Assembly (NCBI GenBank): GCA_019745555.1
Contig: JAIESX010000007.1
Coordinates: forward strand, 1-64,000
Direction of reading: 5' to 3'
DNA: 64,000 nucleotides
Source of the DNA: Burkholderiaceae bacterium
GTDB lineage: Bacteria; Pseudomonadota; Gammaproteobacteria; Burkholderiales; Burkholderiaceae_C
Positions 24,425-32,301 of this stretch are shown piece after piece; within the stretch, counting starts at the first letter, position 1, and every line of letters begins with the position of its first letter. The notes under the pieces were generated by a model. That model searched no databases, was not told where the DNA came from, and worked only from the letters and a program-made list of their open reading frames with translations. Made by a program: the position numbers and the translations under genes.

Positions 24425-25087
24425 ATGAAGAATCTGTCGCTGACGCTCTCCTCGCTGCTTGTCGCTTCTGCGACGGTGTTCTCCGCCCACGCCCAGGAGC
24501 TCAAGGGTGACGCCAAGGCCGGCGAGGCCAAGGTGGCCATGTGCATCGGCTGCCACGGCATCCCGGGCTACCAGGCCAGCTTCCCCGAGGTCTACCGCGT
24601 GCCCATGATCTCGGGCCAGAACGCCAAGTTCATCGCCGCGGCCCTGACGGCTTACCAGAAGGGCGAGCGCAAGCACCCCTCCATGCGCGCCATTGCCGAA
24701 AGCCTGAGCGAGCAGGACATTGCCGACGTGTCCGCCTTCTACGAAGGCCATGGCAAGACCGGTACCGCCGCCGTCAAGGCCGCACCGGCCCCCTCGGCCA
24801 AGGTTGCCGAGCTGCTGAACAAGGGCGGCTGCATCGCCTGCCACGGTGACAACTTCAACAAACCCGTGGATCCCAGCTATCCCAAGGTGGGTGGCCAGCC
24901 GGCGGACTACCTCTTCGTCGCGCTCAAGTCCTACAAGGTAGAGGGCCAGGCCACCTGGGGTCGCGCCAACGGCATCATGGGCGGCATCGCCAAGCAGTTC
25001 AGCAATGCCGAACTCAAGGAGCTGGCCGGCTACATCAGCAGCCTGCCCGCCGAAGTCAAGACGGTGCCGCAGAGCAAGTTCCGCTGA
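24425..25087 (+). CDS. Diheme cytochrome c4-type protein
   Basis: A 220-residue periplasmic cytochrome with a signal peptide (residues 1-23) and two class I cytochrome halves. Heme sites are CIGCH near 39-43 and CIACH near 137-141. The two halves share the ISGQ/VGGQ-like and GGI/MRAI-type methionine segments, as expected for c4, a donor to terminal oxidases. It is a single gene ended by a strong terminator and is a plausible electron carrier between the Sox or bc1 system and the caa3 oxidase in this window. Confidence 0.88.
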   Translation: MKNLSLTLSSLLVASATVFSAHAQELKGDAKAGEAKVAMCIGCHGIPGYQASFPEVYRVPMISGQNAKFIAAALTAYQKGERKHPSMRAIAESLSEQDIADVSAFYEGHGKTGTAAVKAAPAPSAKVAELLNKGGCIACHGDNFNKPVDPSYPKVGGQPADYLFVALKSYKVEGQATWGRANGIMGGIAKQFSNAELKELAGYISSLPAEVKTVPQSKFR

Positions 25088-25110
25088 GCTGCCCGTCATC
25101 CCGCACCCCA

Positions 25111-25135
25111 AAGCCGCTCATCGAGCGGCTTTTTT
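25111..25135 (+). terminator. Terminator after cytochrome c4
   Basis: AAGCCGCTC (25111-25119) and GAGCGGCTT (25123-25131) form a perfect 9-bp stem with a 3-base loop, followed by TTTT. Confidence 0.9.
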
Positions 25136-25217
25136 ATCTTCGGCCGCTGCGCTTAACTTCGCTGCACGAAGCTAGCCCGCGACGCAACCCGCAAGCGGGT
25201 TGTGTCTTTCTATCCTC

Positions 25218-25655
25218 TCAGTCTTTCGTGGCCCGCTGCTGTACGCAGGCGATATAAGCCGCGCCGTCAGGGGGCCGGCCCGCGCGCTGGCTTTCCCAGA
25301 CCATGCGGCCCAGGCAGTCCATGACCTCGTGGTGGGCAGCGTGCAGATCGTTGCGCCTGGCGGCCAGCAGCTCCACGGCCTGGCGGATGCCGCGCGGCTG
25401 GTCGATGCTGCATTGCTCGCTGATCGAGAGATGCATGGACAGGTGCAGGAAAGGGTTCTCGCGCCCGGCCTCGGCCTGGGTCATGCTGGCCAGCGCGGCG
25501 TCCACGTCCGCGAATTCGGCGTGGTACTCGGGGTGTTCATCGATCCACTGGCTGGCCAGCAGCTCGATGGCCTCCAGGGGCTGGCCGGCGCGGGATTTGG
25601 CGTAGACACCGCAGAAGAAGCGGCGCACATCGGCCTGGGAGGGCTGGAACATCAT
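25218..25655 (-). CDS. DUF1841-family protein
   Basis: A 145-residue soluble protein of the DUF1841 family, widespread in beta- and gammaproteobacteria and without a known function. Family-like phrases are FLHLSMHLSISEQCSIDQPRG and HHEVMDCLGRMVWESQR near the C-terminus. It has no signal peptide. It is 26 bases from the IclR regulator's stop, in the same orientation, so it may be co-transcribed. An inverted repeat (CAACCCG...CGGGTTG at about 25185-25202) lies beyond its stop. Confidence 0.85.
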   Translation of the reverse strand: MMFQPSQADVRRFFCGVYAKSRAGQPLEAIELLASQWIDEHPEYHAEFADVDAALASMTQAEAGRENPFLHLSMHLSISEQCSIDQPRGIRQAVELLAARRNDLHAAHHEVMDCLGRMVWESQRAGRPPDGAAYIACVQQRATKD

Positions 25656-25680
25656 CGGAAGGGCCCTGAAGAGGCGCTGA

Positions 25681-26466
25681 TTATCCCAGCCGCTGCGAAA
25701 TCGTGCGTGCCGCGCGCAGCAAGGCAGGCAGCAGGGTTTCCTGCGCCACCTTGGTATTGGTGCGGTTGGCCTGACCGCTGAGGTTGAGCGCGGCGATCAC
25801 GCGGCCGCTGCGGTCGGTGATGGGGGCAGCCAGCGAGATCAGGCCTTCTTCGAGTTCCTGGTTCACCAGGCTCCAGCCCTGGCGGCGCACCTGCTGCACC
25901 TTGGCCAGCAGCGTGTCCACATCGGTCACGGTGTGTTTGGTCAGGGCCTTGGGCCGTGCGGCCTTGAGGCGACGCAGCACCTCTTCGTCGTCCAGCCCCG
26001 CCAGCAGCACCCGGCCCATGCTGGTGCAGTAGGCCGGCAGGCGTGAGCCCACGCCCAGGCCGATGCTCATGATCTTGTGCGTGGGCACGCGCAGCACGTA
26101 GACGATGTCCGTGCCTTCGAGCACGGCGGCCGAGCTCGATTCCTTGACCTCGTCGACCAAGGCCTCCATCACGGGCTCGGCCAGGTTCCAGATGGGCAGG
26201 GACGACAGATAGGCGAAGCCCAAGTCCAGGATGCGCGCCGTCAGACGGAAGTGCTTGCCGTCGCTGTCCACATAGCCCAGGGTCTGCAGCGTGAGCAGGA
26301 TGCGGCGCGCGCCGGCACGCGTGAGGCCGGTGCGCACGGCCACTTCGCTCAGCGTCTGTTGCGGTGCGTCTGCGCTGAAGGAGCGGATCACCTCCAGCCC
26401 GCGGGCGAAGGACTGCACATAGCTGTCACCGGGCTGGGGGGTGGTCGCGGGAGTGACGGGCGGCAT
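25681..26466 (-). CDS. pcaR: IclR-family regulator of the beta-ketoadipate pathway (PcaR/PcaU type)
   Basis: A 261-residue regulator with an N-terminal winged helix (about residues 16-75, LSEVAVRTGLTRAGARRILLTLQTLGYV) and a C-terminal effector domain (SRLPAYCTSMGRVLLA is the IclR signature near 140-155). The wording is of the PcaR/PcaU/PobR/CatR group, which respond to beta-ketoadipate or an aromatic acid. It is divergent from pcaIJF and a three-site operator lies between them, so activation of those genes by 3-oxoadipate is the expected role. Confidence 0.87.
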   Translation of the reverse strand: MPPVTPATTPQPGDSYVQSFARGLEVIRSFSADAPQQTLSEVAVRTGLTRAGARRILLTLQTLGYVDSDGKHFRLTARILDLGFAYLSSLPIWNLAEPVMEALVDEVKESSSAAVLEGTDIVYVLRVPTHKIMSIGLGVGSRLPAYCTSMGRVLLAGLDDEEVLRRLKAARPKALTKHTVTDVDTLLAKVQQVRRQGWSLVNQELEEGLISLAAPITDRSGRVIAALNLSGQANRTNTKVAQETLLPALLRAARTISQRLG

Positions 26467-26500
26467 GGAAATGTTTCAGCGCTTTGTTCTAGAATTCATT

Positions 26501-26529
26501 ATACGAACAAATGTTCGAAATACGAACAT
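26501..26529. promoter_or_regulatory. Three-half-site IclR/PcaU-type operator
   Basis: ATGTTCG (26511-26517) and CGAACAT (26523-26529) are perfect inverted repeats 5 bases apart, and ATACGAACA at 26501-26509 repeats ATACGAACA of 26521-26528 directly. A palindrome plus one direct copy is the known operator plan of PcaU and PobR. It lies in the 90-base gap between the divergent IclR gene and pcaI. Confidence 0.7.
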
Positions 26530-26556
26530 TTCGAGACTCAAGACAGGAGCAATTCC

Positions 26557-27258
26557 ATGATCAACAAGATCGCGGCCTCGGTGGCCGAGGCGCTGGCCGG
26601 CGTGAAGGACGGGTCCACCGTCATGATCGGCGGTTTCGGCACGGCAGGCATCCCGCTGGAGCTCATCGACGGCCTGATCGCGCAGGGCGCGAAGGACCTC
26701 ACGGTGGTGAACAACAACGCTGGCAACGGCGACACGGGCCTGGCCGCGCTGCTGGCCTCGGGCCGGGTGCGCAAGATCATCTGCAGCTTCCCGCGCCAGG
26801 CCGACAGCCATGTCTTCGACGGCCTGTACCGCAGCGGCAAGCTTGAGCTGGAGCTTGTGCCCCAGGGCAATCTGTCGGAGCGCATCCGCGCCGCGGGCGC
26901 GGGCATCGGCGGCTTCTTCACGCCCACGGGCTACGGCACCGAGCTGGCCAAGGGCAAGGAGACGCGCGTGATCGATGGCAAGGGCTATGTGCTGGAAACC
27001 CCCATCCATGGTGACGTGGCCCTGGTCAAGGCTGAGCGTGGCGACCGCTGGGGCAACCTGACCTACCGCAAGACAGCGCGCAACTTTGGCCCCAGCATGG
27101 CCATGGCCTGCAAGCAGACGATTGCCAGCGTGCACGAGATCGTGGAGCTCGGCGCACTCGACCCCGAGGCCGTGGTGACGCCGGCCATCTATGTGAGCAA
27201 GATTGTGAAGATCGAACGCCAGGCCACCCAGGCTGGCGGTTTCAAGAAGGCGGCATGA
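26557..27258 (+). CDS. pcaI: 3-oxoadipate CoA-transferase alpha subunit
   Basis: A 233-residue subunit that, with PcaJ, moves CoA from succinyl-CoA to 3-oxoadipate, the penultimate step of the beta-ketoadipate pathway. The CoA-transferase family I signature MIGGFGTAGIPLELI is at residues 22-37, with the glycine-rich NNNAGNG and the FFTPTGYGTELA loop following. AGGAGC precedes the ATG. Its stop overlaps the pcaJ start (ATGA). An IclR operator lies directly upstream. Confidence 0.94.
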   Translation: MINKIAASVAEALAGVKDGSTVMIGGFGTAGIPLELIDGLIAQGAKDLTVVNNNAGNGDTGLAALLASGRVRKIICSFPRQADSHVFDGLYRSGKLELELVPQGNLSERIRAAGAGIGGFFTPTGYGTELAKGKETRVIDGKGYVLETPIHGDVALVKAERGDRWGNLTYRKTARNFGPSMAMACKQTIASVHEIVELGALDPEAVVTPAIYVSKIVKIERQATQAGGFKKAA

Positions 27259-27902
27259 TCATGAGCTATCAAAAACGTAGCAAAGACCAGCTGGCCGCAC
27301 GCGTGGCCCAGGACATCCCCGAGGGGGCGGTGGTCAACTTGGGCATCGGCCAGCCCACGCTGGTGGCCAACCACATTCCCAAGACCCGTGAGGTGCTGCT
27401 GCACAGCGAAAACGGCCTGCTGGGCATGGGCCCCGCGCCGGCCGCGGGGGAGGAGGACTATGACCTCATCAATGCGGGCAAGCAACCGGTGACGCTGCTG
27501 CCCGGGGGCTCCTACTTCCACCACACCGACAGTTTCGCCATGATGCGCGGCGGGCATCTGGACATTTGCGTGCTCGGGGCCTTTCAGGTCAGCGCCACGG
27601 GTGACCTGGCCAATTGGCACACAGGCGAGAAGGACGCGATCCCCGCCGTGGGCGGTGCCATGGACCTGGCCGTGGGCGCCAAACAGACCTGGGTCATGAT
27701 GGACTTGCTGACCAAGCAGGGCGAGAGCAAGATCGTGCCCGCCTGCACGTATCCGCTCACGGGCATCGCCTGCGTCAAACGCGTCTACACCGACGTCTGC
27801 ACGCTGGATTGCACACCGCAGGGGCTCAAGCTCGTCGACCTCGTCGACGGGCTGACGCACGCCGAACTGGAAAAGATGATCGGCCTGCCGATCGCGCAAT
27901 GA
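27255..27902 (+). CDS. pcaJ: 3-oxoadipate CoA-transferase beta subunit
   Basis: A 215-residue subunit. The catalytic glutamate is in HSENGLLGMGP near residue 52, the signature of family I CoA-transferase B subunits; GGSYFHHTDSFAMMRGGHLD and TCTYPLTG-like blocks follow. Translation is coupled to pcaI by an ATGA overlap; a second ATG two codons later could also be used. It is followed by pcaF after 19 bases. Confidence 0.94.
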   Translation: MIMSYQKRSKDQLAARVAQDIPEGAVVNLGIGQPTLVANHIPKTREVLLHSENGLLGMGPAPAAGEEDYDLINAGKQPVTLLPGGSYFHHTDSFAMMRGGHLDICVLGAFQVSATGDLANWHTGEKDAIPAVGGAMDLAVGAKQTWVMMDLLTKQGESKIVPACTYPLTGIACVKRVYTDVCTLDCTPQGLKLVDLVDGLTHAELEKMIGLPIAQ

Positions 27903-27921
27903 GACAAGACAAGGAACGAAC

Positions 27922-29124
27922 ATGAACCAGGCTTACATCTGCGACGCGATTCGCACCCCCTTCGGCCGTTACGGCGGAGTGCTCTCCAGTGTGCGCACCG
28001 ACGACCTCGGCGCCATTCCTATCGCCGCGCTGATGGCGCGCAACTCCCAGGTGGACTGGGCCGCTCTGAGCGACCTGATCTACGGCTGCGTCAACCAGGC
28101 CGGTGAGGACAACCGCAACGTGGGGCGCATGTCGGCTCTGCTGGCCGGCCTGCCGCCCGAAGTGGCGGCCTCCACCGTGAACCGACTCTGTGGGTCGGGG
28201 CTGGACGCGCTGGGCAGCGCGGCGCGGGCCATCAAGTCCGGCGAAGCCTCGCTGATGATCGCCGGCGGCGTGGAGAGCATGAGCCGCGCGCCCTTCGTCA
28301 TGGGCAAGGCCGAAAGCGCCTTCAGCCGCAGCGCCGAGATCTTCGACACCACCATCGGCTGGCGCTTCGTCAACAAGCTCATGAAGCAGAAGTACGGCAC
28401 GGACTCCATGCCCGAGACGGCGGAGAACGTGGCCGACGAGTACAAGATCAACCGGGAAGACCAGGACAAGATGGCCCTGGCCTCGCAGCTCAAGGCCGTG
28501 GCCGCGCAGAAGGCAGGCTACTTCGATGCCGAGATCACGCCCGTGACCATCCCGCAGAAGAAAGGCGAGGCCCTCGTTGTCAGCAAGGACGAGCATCCGC
28601 GCGAGACCTCGCTCGAGGCCCTGGCCAGGCTCAAGCCCATCGTGCGCGAAGGCGGCACGGTGACGGCGGGCAATGCCTCTGGCGTGAACGACGGCGCCTG
28701 CGCCCTGCTGCTGGCCGACGAGACCGCCGCCAAGAAGCATGGCCTGACGCCGCGCGCACGCGTGGTGGGCATGGCCGTGGCCGGTGTGGCCCCGCGCATC
28801 ATGGGCATCGGCCCCGCGCCGGCGACGCAAAAGGTGTTGGCTCTGACGGGCTTGAAGATCGAACAGATGGACGTGATCGAACTCAACGAGGCCTTTGCCG
28901 CCCAGGGCCTGGCCGTGCTGCGCCAGCTCGGCGTGCGCGATGACGATCCGCGCGTCAACCCTAACGGCGGGGCAATCGCCCTGGGCCATCCGCTGGGTGC
29001 CTCGGGTGCGCGCCTGGCCGCGACCGCTGTGAACCAATTGCACAGAACAGGCGGCCGCTACGCGCTGTGCACCATGTGCATCGGCGTGGGACAGGGCATT
29101 GCGGTGGTGCTCGAGCGCGTCTGA
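27922..29124 (+). CDS. pcaF: 3-oxoadipyl-CoA thiolase
   Basis: A 400-residue thiolase that cleaves 3-oxoadipyl-CoA to succinyl-CoA and acetyl-CoA. The nucleophilic cysteine is C90 in NRLCGSGLDA; the C-terminal GHPLGASGAR (His near 354) and CTMCIGVGQG (Cys near 385) complete the active site. The length is normal. It ends the pcaIJF operon and a clear terminator follows. It completes the path from maleylacetate, made further along the window, to central metabolism. Confidence 0.94.
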   Translation: MNQAYICDAIRTPFGRYGGVLSSVRTDDLGAIPIAALMARNSQVDWAALSDLIYGCVNQAGEDNRNVGRMSALLAGLPPEVAASTVNRLCGSGLDALGSAARAIKSGEASLMIAGGVESMSRAPFVMGKAESAFSRSAEIFDTTIGWRFVNKLMKQKYGTDSMPETAENVADEYKINREDQDKMALASQLKAVAAQKAGYFDAEITPVTIPQKKGEALVVSKDEHPRETSLEALARLKPIVREGGTVTAGNASGVNDGACALLLADETAAKKHGLTPRARVVGMAVAGVAPRIMGIGPAPATQKVLALTGLKIEQMDVIELNEAFAAQGLAVLRQLGVRDDDPRVNPNGGAIALGHPLGASGARLAATAVNQLHRTGGRYALCTMCIGVGQGIAVVLERV

Positions 29125-29146
29125 GCCCCGCTCCTGCCTCGATCAG

Positions 29147-29169
29147 GCCGGGCCATGCCCGGCTTTTTT
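29147..29169 (+). terminator. Terminator of the pcaIJF operon
   Basis: GCCGGGC (29147-29153) and GCCCGGC (29157-29163) form a 7-bp stem with a CAT loop, followed by six T residues. Confidence 0.9.
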
Positions 29170-29286
29170 CGCGCATCGGAAAACTCATTTCCCTGCCCCG
29201 TCTTGTATCGGGGCGTGCTTTGTTTGACACTGCGAGGGTCAGGACCATCGTTGCCTGTAAGAAGCGATGAGCGGGAGACCCTAGGT

Positions 29287-30162
29287 ATGAAGATCCATTT
29301 CTGCGGCGTCGGCAAGATGGGCCTGCCCATGGCGGGCCATCTGGCCGCGGCCGGCCATGAGCTGACCGTCAGCGACCCCAGTTCCGAGCGGCTTGCGCTC
29401 GCGCGCCAGCAGGGCCTGACGGTGGTTGAAGACGAGCGACAGGCCATGGCGAAGTCCCACGTGGTCTTTTCCTCGCTGCCCAACGATGGCGCCTTGCGCG
29501 CTGTGGCGGCCGTGCTGGCCGGCGCGGCCCGACCCGGCACCACCTATGTAGACACCAGCACGGTTTCGCCCCAGGCCTCGGCCCAGGTGGCCGGTGTTCT
29601 GGAGGCTCAGGGCATCGTCTATGTGCGCACCGCTGTCTCCGGCAACAACAAGATGGCGGAGGCGGCCCAGCTCACGGTGCTGGCTTCGGGGCCCCGCGCG
29701 GGCTATGACCGCATGCTGCCGCTGCTGGAGCGCCTGGGCCCGAACCAGTTCTACCTGGGCGATGCCGAGCAGGCGCGCCTGATGAAGCTGGTCGTCAACC
29801 TCATGATCGCGCAGACCAGCGCCATGCTGGCCGAGGCCCTGACCCTCGGTCGCAAGGGTGGGCTGGACTGGCAGGCCATGTGGCAGGTGCTCACGGCGAG
29901 CGCCGTCGCCTCGCCCATCCTCAAGGCCAAGTCCGTGCAGCTCGCGCAGCGCGACTTCACGCCCACCTTCACAGTCGAGCAGATGATCAAGGATCTGGAC
30001 CTGATCCTCGGCGCGGGCAGCGCCGTCGATGTGCCCCTGGCGCAGACGGCCATGACCCGGCGCCTCATGCAGGAGGCGCTGACACGCGGCCTGGGGCAGG
30101 AGGACTATGCTGCCATCCTCAAGGTGCTGGAGCAGGACGCGCGCCTGCCCGGCACACCCTGA
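29287..30162 (+). CDS. NAD(P)-dependent oxidoreductase, 3-hydroxyisobutyrate dehydrogenase-like
   Basis: A 291-residue beta-hydroxyacid dehydrogenase. The dinucleotide motif GVGKMGLPMAGHL is at the N-terminus, the substrate loop AVSGNNKMAEA near 120 departs from the usual SGG, and the catalytic lysine region MKLVVNLMIAQ is near 168. Members reduce or oxidise small hydroxyacids or semialdehydes; the substrate is unknown. It starts after a possible promoter with TTGACA at 29224 and ends 21 bases before maleylacetate reductase, so the two appear co-transcribed and may share a pathway. Confidence 0.82.
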   Translation: MKIHFCGVGKMGLPMAGHLAAAGHELTVSDPSSERLALARQQGLTVVEDERQAMAKSHVVFSSLPNDGALRAVAAVLAGAARPGTTYVDTSTVSPQASAQVAGVLEAQGIVYVRTAVSGNNKMAEAAQLTVLASGPRAGYDRMLPLLERLGPNQFYLGDAEQARLMKLVVNLMIAQTSAMLAEALTLGRKGGLDWQAMWQVLTASAVASPILKAKSVQLAQRDFTPTFTVEQMIKDLDLILGAGSAVDVPLAQTAMTRRLMQEALTRGLGQEDYAAILKVLEQDARLPGTP

Positions 30163-30183
30163 TCCCCAAACCGGAGTTTCGTC

Positions 30184-31245
30184 TTGCATCCTTTCGTCTA
30201 CACCGCCCAGCCCGCGCGCGTCATCTTCGGTGCGGGTTCCCTGTCGCAGCTCGCCCGGGAGATCGACGCGATGGGTGCGAAAAAGGCCCTGGTGCTGTGC
30301 ACGCCCGAACAGCGTGCGTCGGCGGAGCAGGTGGCCCAGCTGCTCGGCGCGCGCGCCGCAGGCGTGTACGACCGCGCCGTCATGCACGTACCGCTGGAGA
30401 CGGTGCGCGAGGCGCGCGAGGTCGCGCGCCAGCTCGGTGCCGACTGCGCCGTGGCCATCGGCGGTGGCTCCACCACGGGTCTGGGCAAGGCCATCGCGCT
30501 TGACTCAGGCCTGCCCATCCTGGCGATCCCCACCACCTATGCCGGCTCCGAGATGACGCCCATCTACGGCCTGACCGAGGGCGGCCTCAAAAGGACCGGG
30601 CGTGACCTGCGCGTGCTGCCGCGCACCGTGATCTACGACCCCGAGCTCACGCTGAGCCTGCCCGTGCCCTTGAGCGTGACGAGCGGTATCAACGCCATTG
30701 CCCACGCGGCCGAAGGGCTGTACGCCGTGGACTGCAACCCCATCATGGACCTGGTGGCCGAGGAGGGCATCGCCGCGCTCGGCCGCGCGCTGCCGGCGAT
30801 CGTGAAGAACGCGCGCGATATCGACGCGCGTGGCGACGCGCTCTACGGCGCCTGGCTCTGTGGCACTGTGCTGGGCCATGTGGGGATGGCGCTGCACCAC
30901 AAGCTCTGCCACACCCTGGGCGGCAGCTTCAACCTGCCGCACGCCGAGACCCACACCATCGTGCTGCCGCATGCGCTGGCCTACAACAGCGCACACGCGC
31001 CCCAGGCCATGGCGCGCATCCGGCGCGCGCTGGGCGGCGCTTCCGCGGCGCAGGCCGTCTACGACCTGGCGAAGAGCAATGGTGCCCCCGTGGCCCTGCG
31101 TGAGCTCGGCGTGCAGGTGGCTGATCTGGACCGTGCCTGCGAGATCGCCCTGCAGAACCAGTACCCCAACCCGCGCCCGCTGGAGCGCGCGGCCATACGC
31201 CAGCTGCTGCAGAACGCCTGGGAAGGCGTGCGGCCGCAAGCCTGA
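30184..31245 (+). CDS. Maleylacetate reductase
   Basis: A 353-residue iron-containing alcohol-dehydrogenase-family enzyme that reduces maleylacetate to 3-oxoadipate with NAD(P)H. The nucleotide-binding GGGSTTGLGKAIAL and AIPTTYAGSEMTPIYG are typical of maleylacetate reductases; the metal region contains HVGMALHHKLCHTLGG. The start is TTG with GGAG upstream. Its substrate is produced by the hydroxyquinol dioxygenase at 35590 and its product is consumed by PcaIJF upstream, which ties the region into one pathway. It lies directly downstream of the hydroxyisobutyrate-dehydrogenase-like gene. Confidence 0.9.
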   Translation: MHPFVYTAQPARVIFGAGSLSQLAREIDAMGAKKALVLCTPEQRASAEQVAQLLGARAAGVYDRAVMHVPLETVREAREVARQLGADCAVAIGGGSTTGLGKAIALDSGLPILAIPTTYAGSEMTPIYGLTEGGLKRTGRDLRVLPRTVIYDPELTLSLPVPLSVTSGINAIAHAAEGLYAVDCNPIMDLVAEEGIAALGRALPAIVKNARDIDARGDALYGAWLCGTVLGHVGMALHHKLCHTLGGSFNLPHAETHTIVLPHALAYNSAHAPQAMARIRRALGGASAAQAVYDLAKSNGAPVALRELGVQVADLDRACEIALQNQYPNPRPLERAAIRQLLQNAWEGVRPQA

Positions 31246-31302
31246 CACCGTCTCTTCCTGGAGCCATGCCCTTGCCACGGACAGGGTGAATGGTGAAATA
31301 AG

Positions 31303-31331
31303 TTGTGCACAATTTAATTTTATGCAATAAT
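31303..31331 (+). promoter_or_regulatory. ohrR promoter with overlapping palindrome
   Basis: TTGTGCACAA (31303-31312) is a perfect palindrome in an AT-rich stretch and overlaps a -35-like TTGTGC. A -10-like AATAAT (31326-31331) follows after 17 bases. This fits autorepression by OhrR, whose known operators are AT-rich palindromes. The transcript would begin close to the ATG at 31339. Confidence 0.5.
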
Positions 31332-31338
31332 TCAGCCC

Positions 31339-31791
31339 ATGCCTAGCAAAACCATCTCTCCGGACCAGGCCCTGCGGCTGGACAACCAGGTCTGCTTCGC
31401 CCTGTATTCGGCATCGCATGCCATGTCCAGGGCCTACAAGCCGCATCTCGATGCGCTGGGGCTGACCTATCCGCAGTACGTGGCCATGCTCGTGCTCTGG
31501 GAGCGCGACGGATTGACCGTCTCCGAGATCGGTGAACGCCTCTACCTCGATTCGGGCACGCTCACGCCCCTGCTCAAGCGCCTCGAGGGCGCGGGCTACA
31601 TCAGCCGCCTGCGCGATACGGCCGATGAGCGCCGTGTGCTGATCCAGCTCACCGCGGCTGGCCGCAAGCTCAAGGCCAGGGCCGTGGCGATACCGGCCTG
31701 CATGCTCGACACCATGCAGTGCTCGATCAAGGAACTCTCGGACCTGACGCGTCAGGTCCAGCAGCTGCGCGACCGTCTCCAGGTCGCCTGA
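31339..31791 (+). CDS. ohrR: Organic-peroxide-sensing MarR-family repressor OhrR
   Basis: A 150-residue MarR protein. The peroxide-sensing cysteine is near residue 19 in LDNQVCFALYSASHAM, the position conserved in OhrR, and the Y-x-x-Y pair is in GLTYPQYVAMLVLWE. The winged helix (TVSEIGERLYLDSGTLTPLLKRLE) and wing arginines DERRV are intact. It represses ohr, which follows after 34 bases, and is inactivated by oxidation of the cysteine by organic hydroperoxides. An additional pair of cysteines in the C-terminal half (PACMLDTMQC) could form the disulfide. Confidence 0.92.
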   Translation: MPSKTISPDQALRLDNQVCFALYSASHAMSRAYKPHLDALGLTYPQYVAMLVLWERDGLTVSEIGERLYLDSGTLTPLLKRLEGAGYISRLRDTADERRVLIQLTAAGRKLKARAVAIPACMLDTMQCSIKELSDLTRQVQQLRDRLQVA

Positions 31792-31825
31792 CCTTTGCTT
31801 TTTTAACCCCCAACAGGAGCTCACC

Positions 31826-32254
31826 ATGCCCAACATCCTCGACAAGGTGGTTTACACCGCCAAGGCCCACACCACGGGCGGCCGCGAAGGCCGCTCCATC
31901 ACCGATGACGGCCTGCTGGACGTCAAGCTGTCCCCGCCCAAGGCCATGGGTGGCGCGGGTGGTGCAACCAACCCCGAGCAGCTGTTCGCCGCGGGTTACT
32001 CGGCTTGTTTCATGGGCGCGATCAAGCACGTGGCCGGTATGAAGAAGGTGGCCGTTCCGGCCGACGCAGCCATCGATGCCGAAGTGGACATCGGCCCGAT
32101 TCCCCAGGGCTTCGGCATCGCCGTGCGCCTGGCCGTGAGCCTGCCGGGTCTGGACCGTGCCGTGGCCCAGGATCTGGTGGACACGGCCCACCAGGTCTGC
32201 CCCTACTCCAACGCCACGCGCGGCAACATCGTTGTCGACCTGCGTCTGGTCTGA
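31826..32254 (+). CDS. ohr: Organic hydroperoxide reductase Ohr
   Basis: A 142-residue OsmC-fold peroxidase that reduces organic and lipid hydroperoxides through two cysteines: C60-like in GYSACFMGAIKHVA and the resolving one in QVCPYSNATRGN near 130. Both are present, as is the partner arginine/glutamate region. AGGAG precedes the ATG. It forms a unit with ohrR and ends at a bidirectional terminator shared with the convergent flavin hydroxylase. The pair sits inside the aromatic cluster, possibly by chance. Confidence 0.94.
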   Translation: MPNILDKVVYTAKAHTTGGREGRSITDDGLLDVKLSPPKAMGGAGGATNPEQLFAAGYSACFMGAIKHVAGMKKVAVPADAAIDAEVDIGPIPQGFGIAVRLAVSLPGLDRAVAQDLVDTAHQVCPYSNATRGNIVVDLRLV

Positions 32255-32275
32255 GCCGGCTTTCCGCGCGAAAAG

Positions 32276-32301
32276 AAAAAGGGCCTGGCGGCCCTTTTTT
32301 C
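32276..32301. terminator. Bidirectional terminator between ohr and the flavin hydroxylase
   Basis: AAAAAGGGCC (32276-32285) pairs with GGCCCTTTTT (32290-32299) around TGGC. The A- and T-tracts flank the stem, so it works in both directions and ends the two convergent genes. The stop of the hydroxylase gene lies at 32300. Confidence 0.9.
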
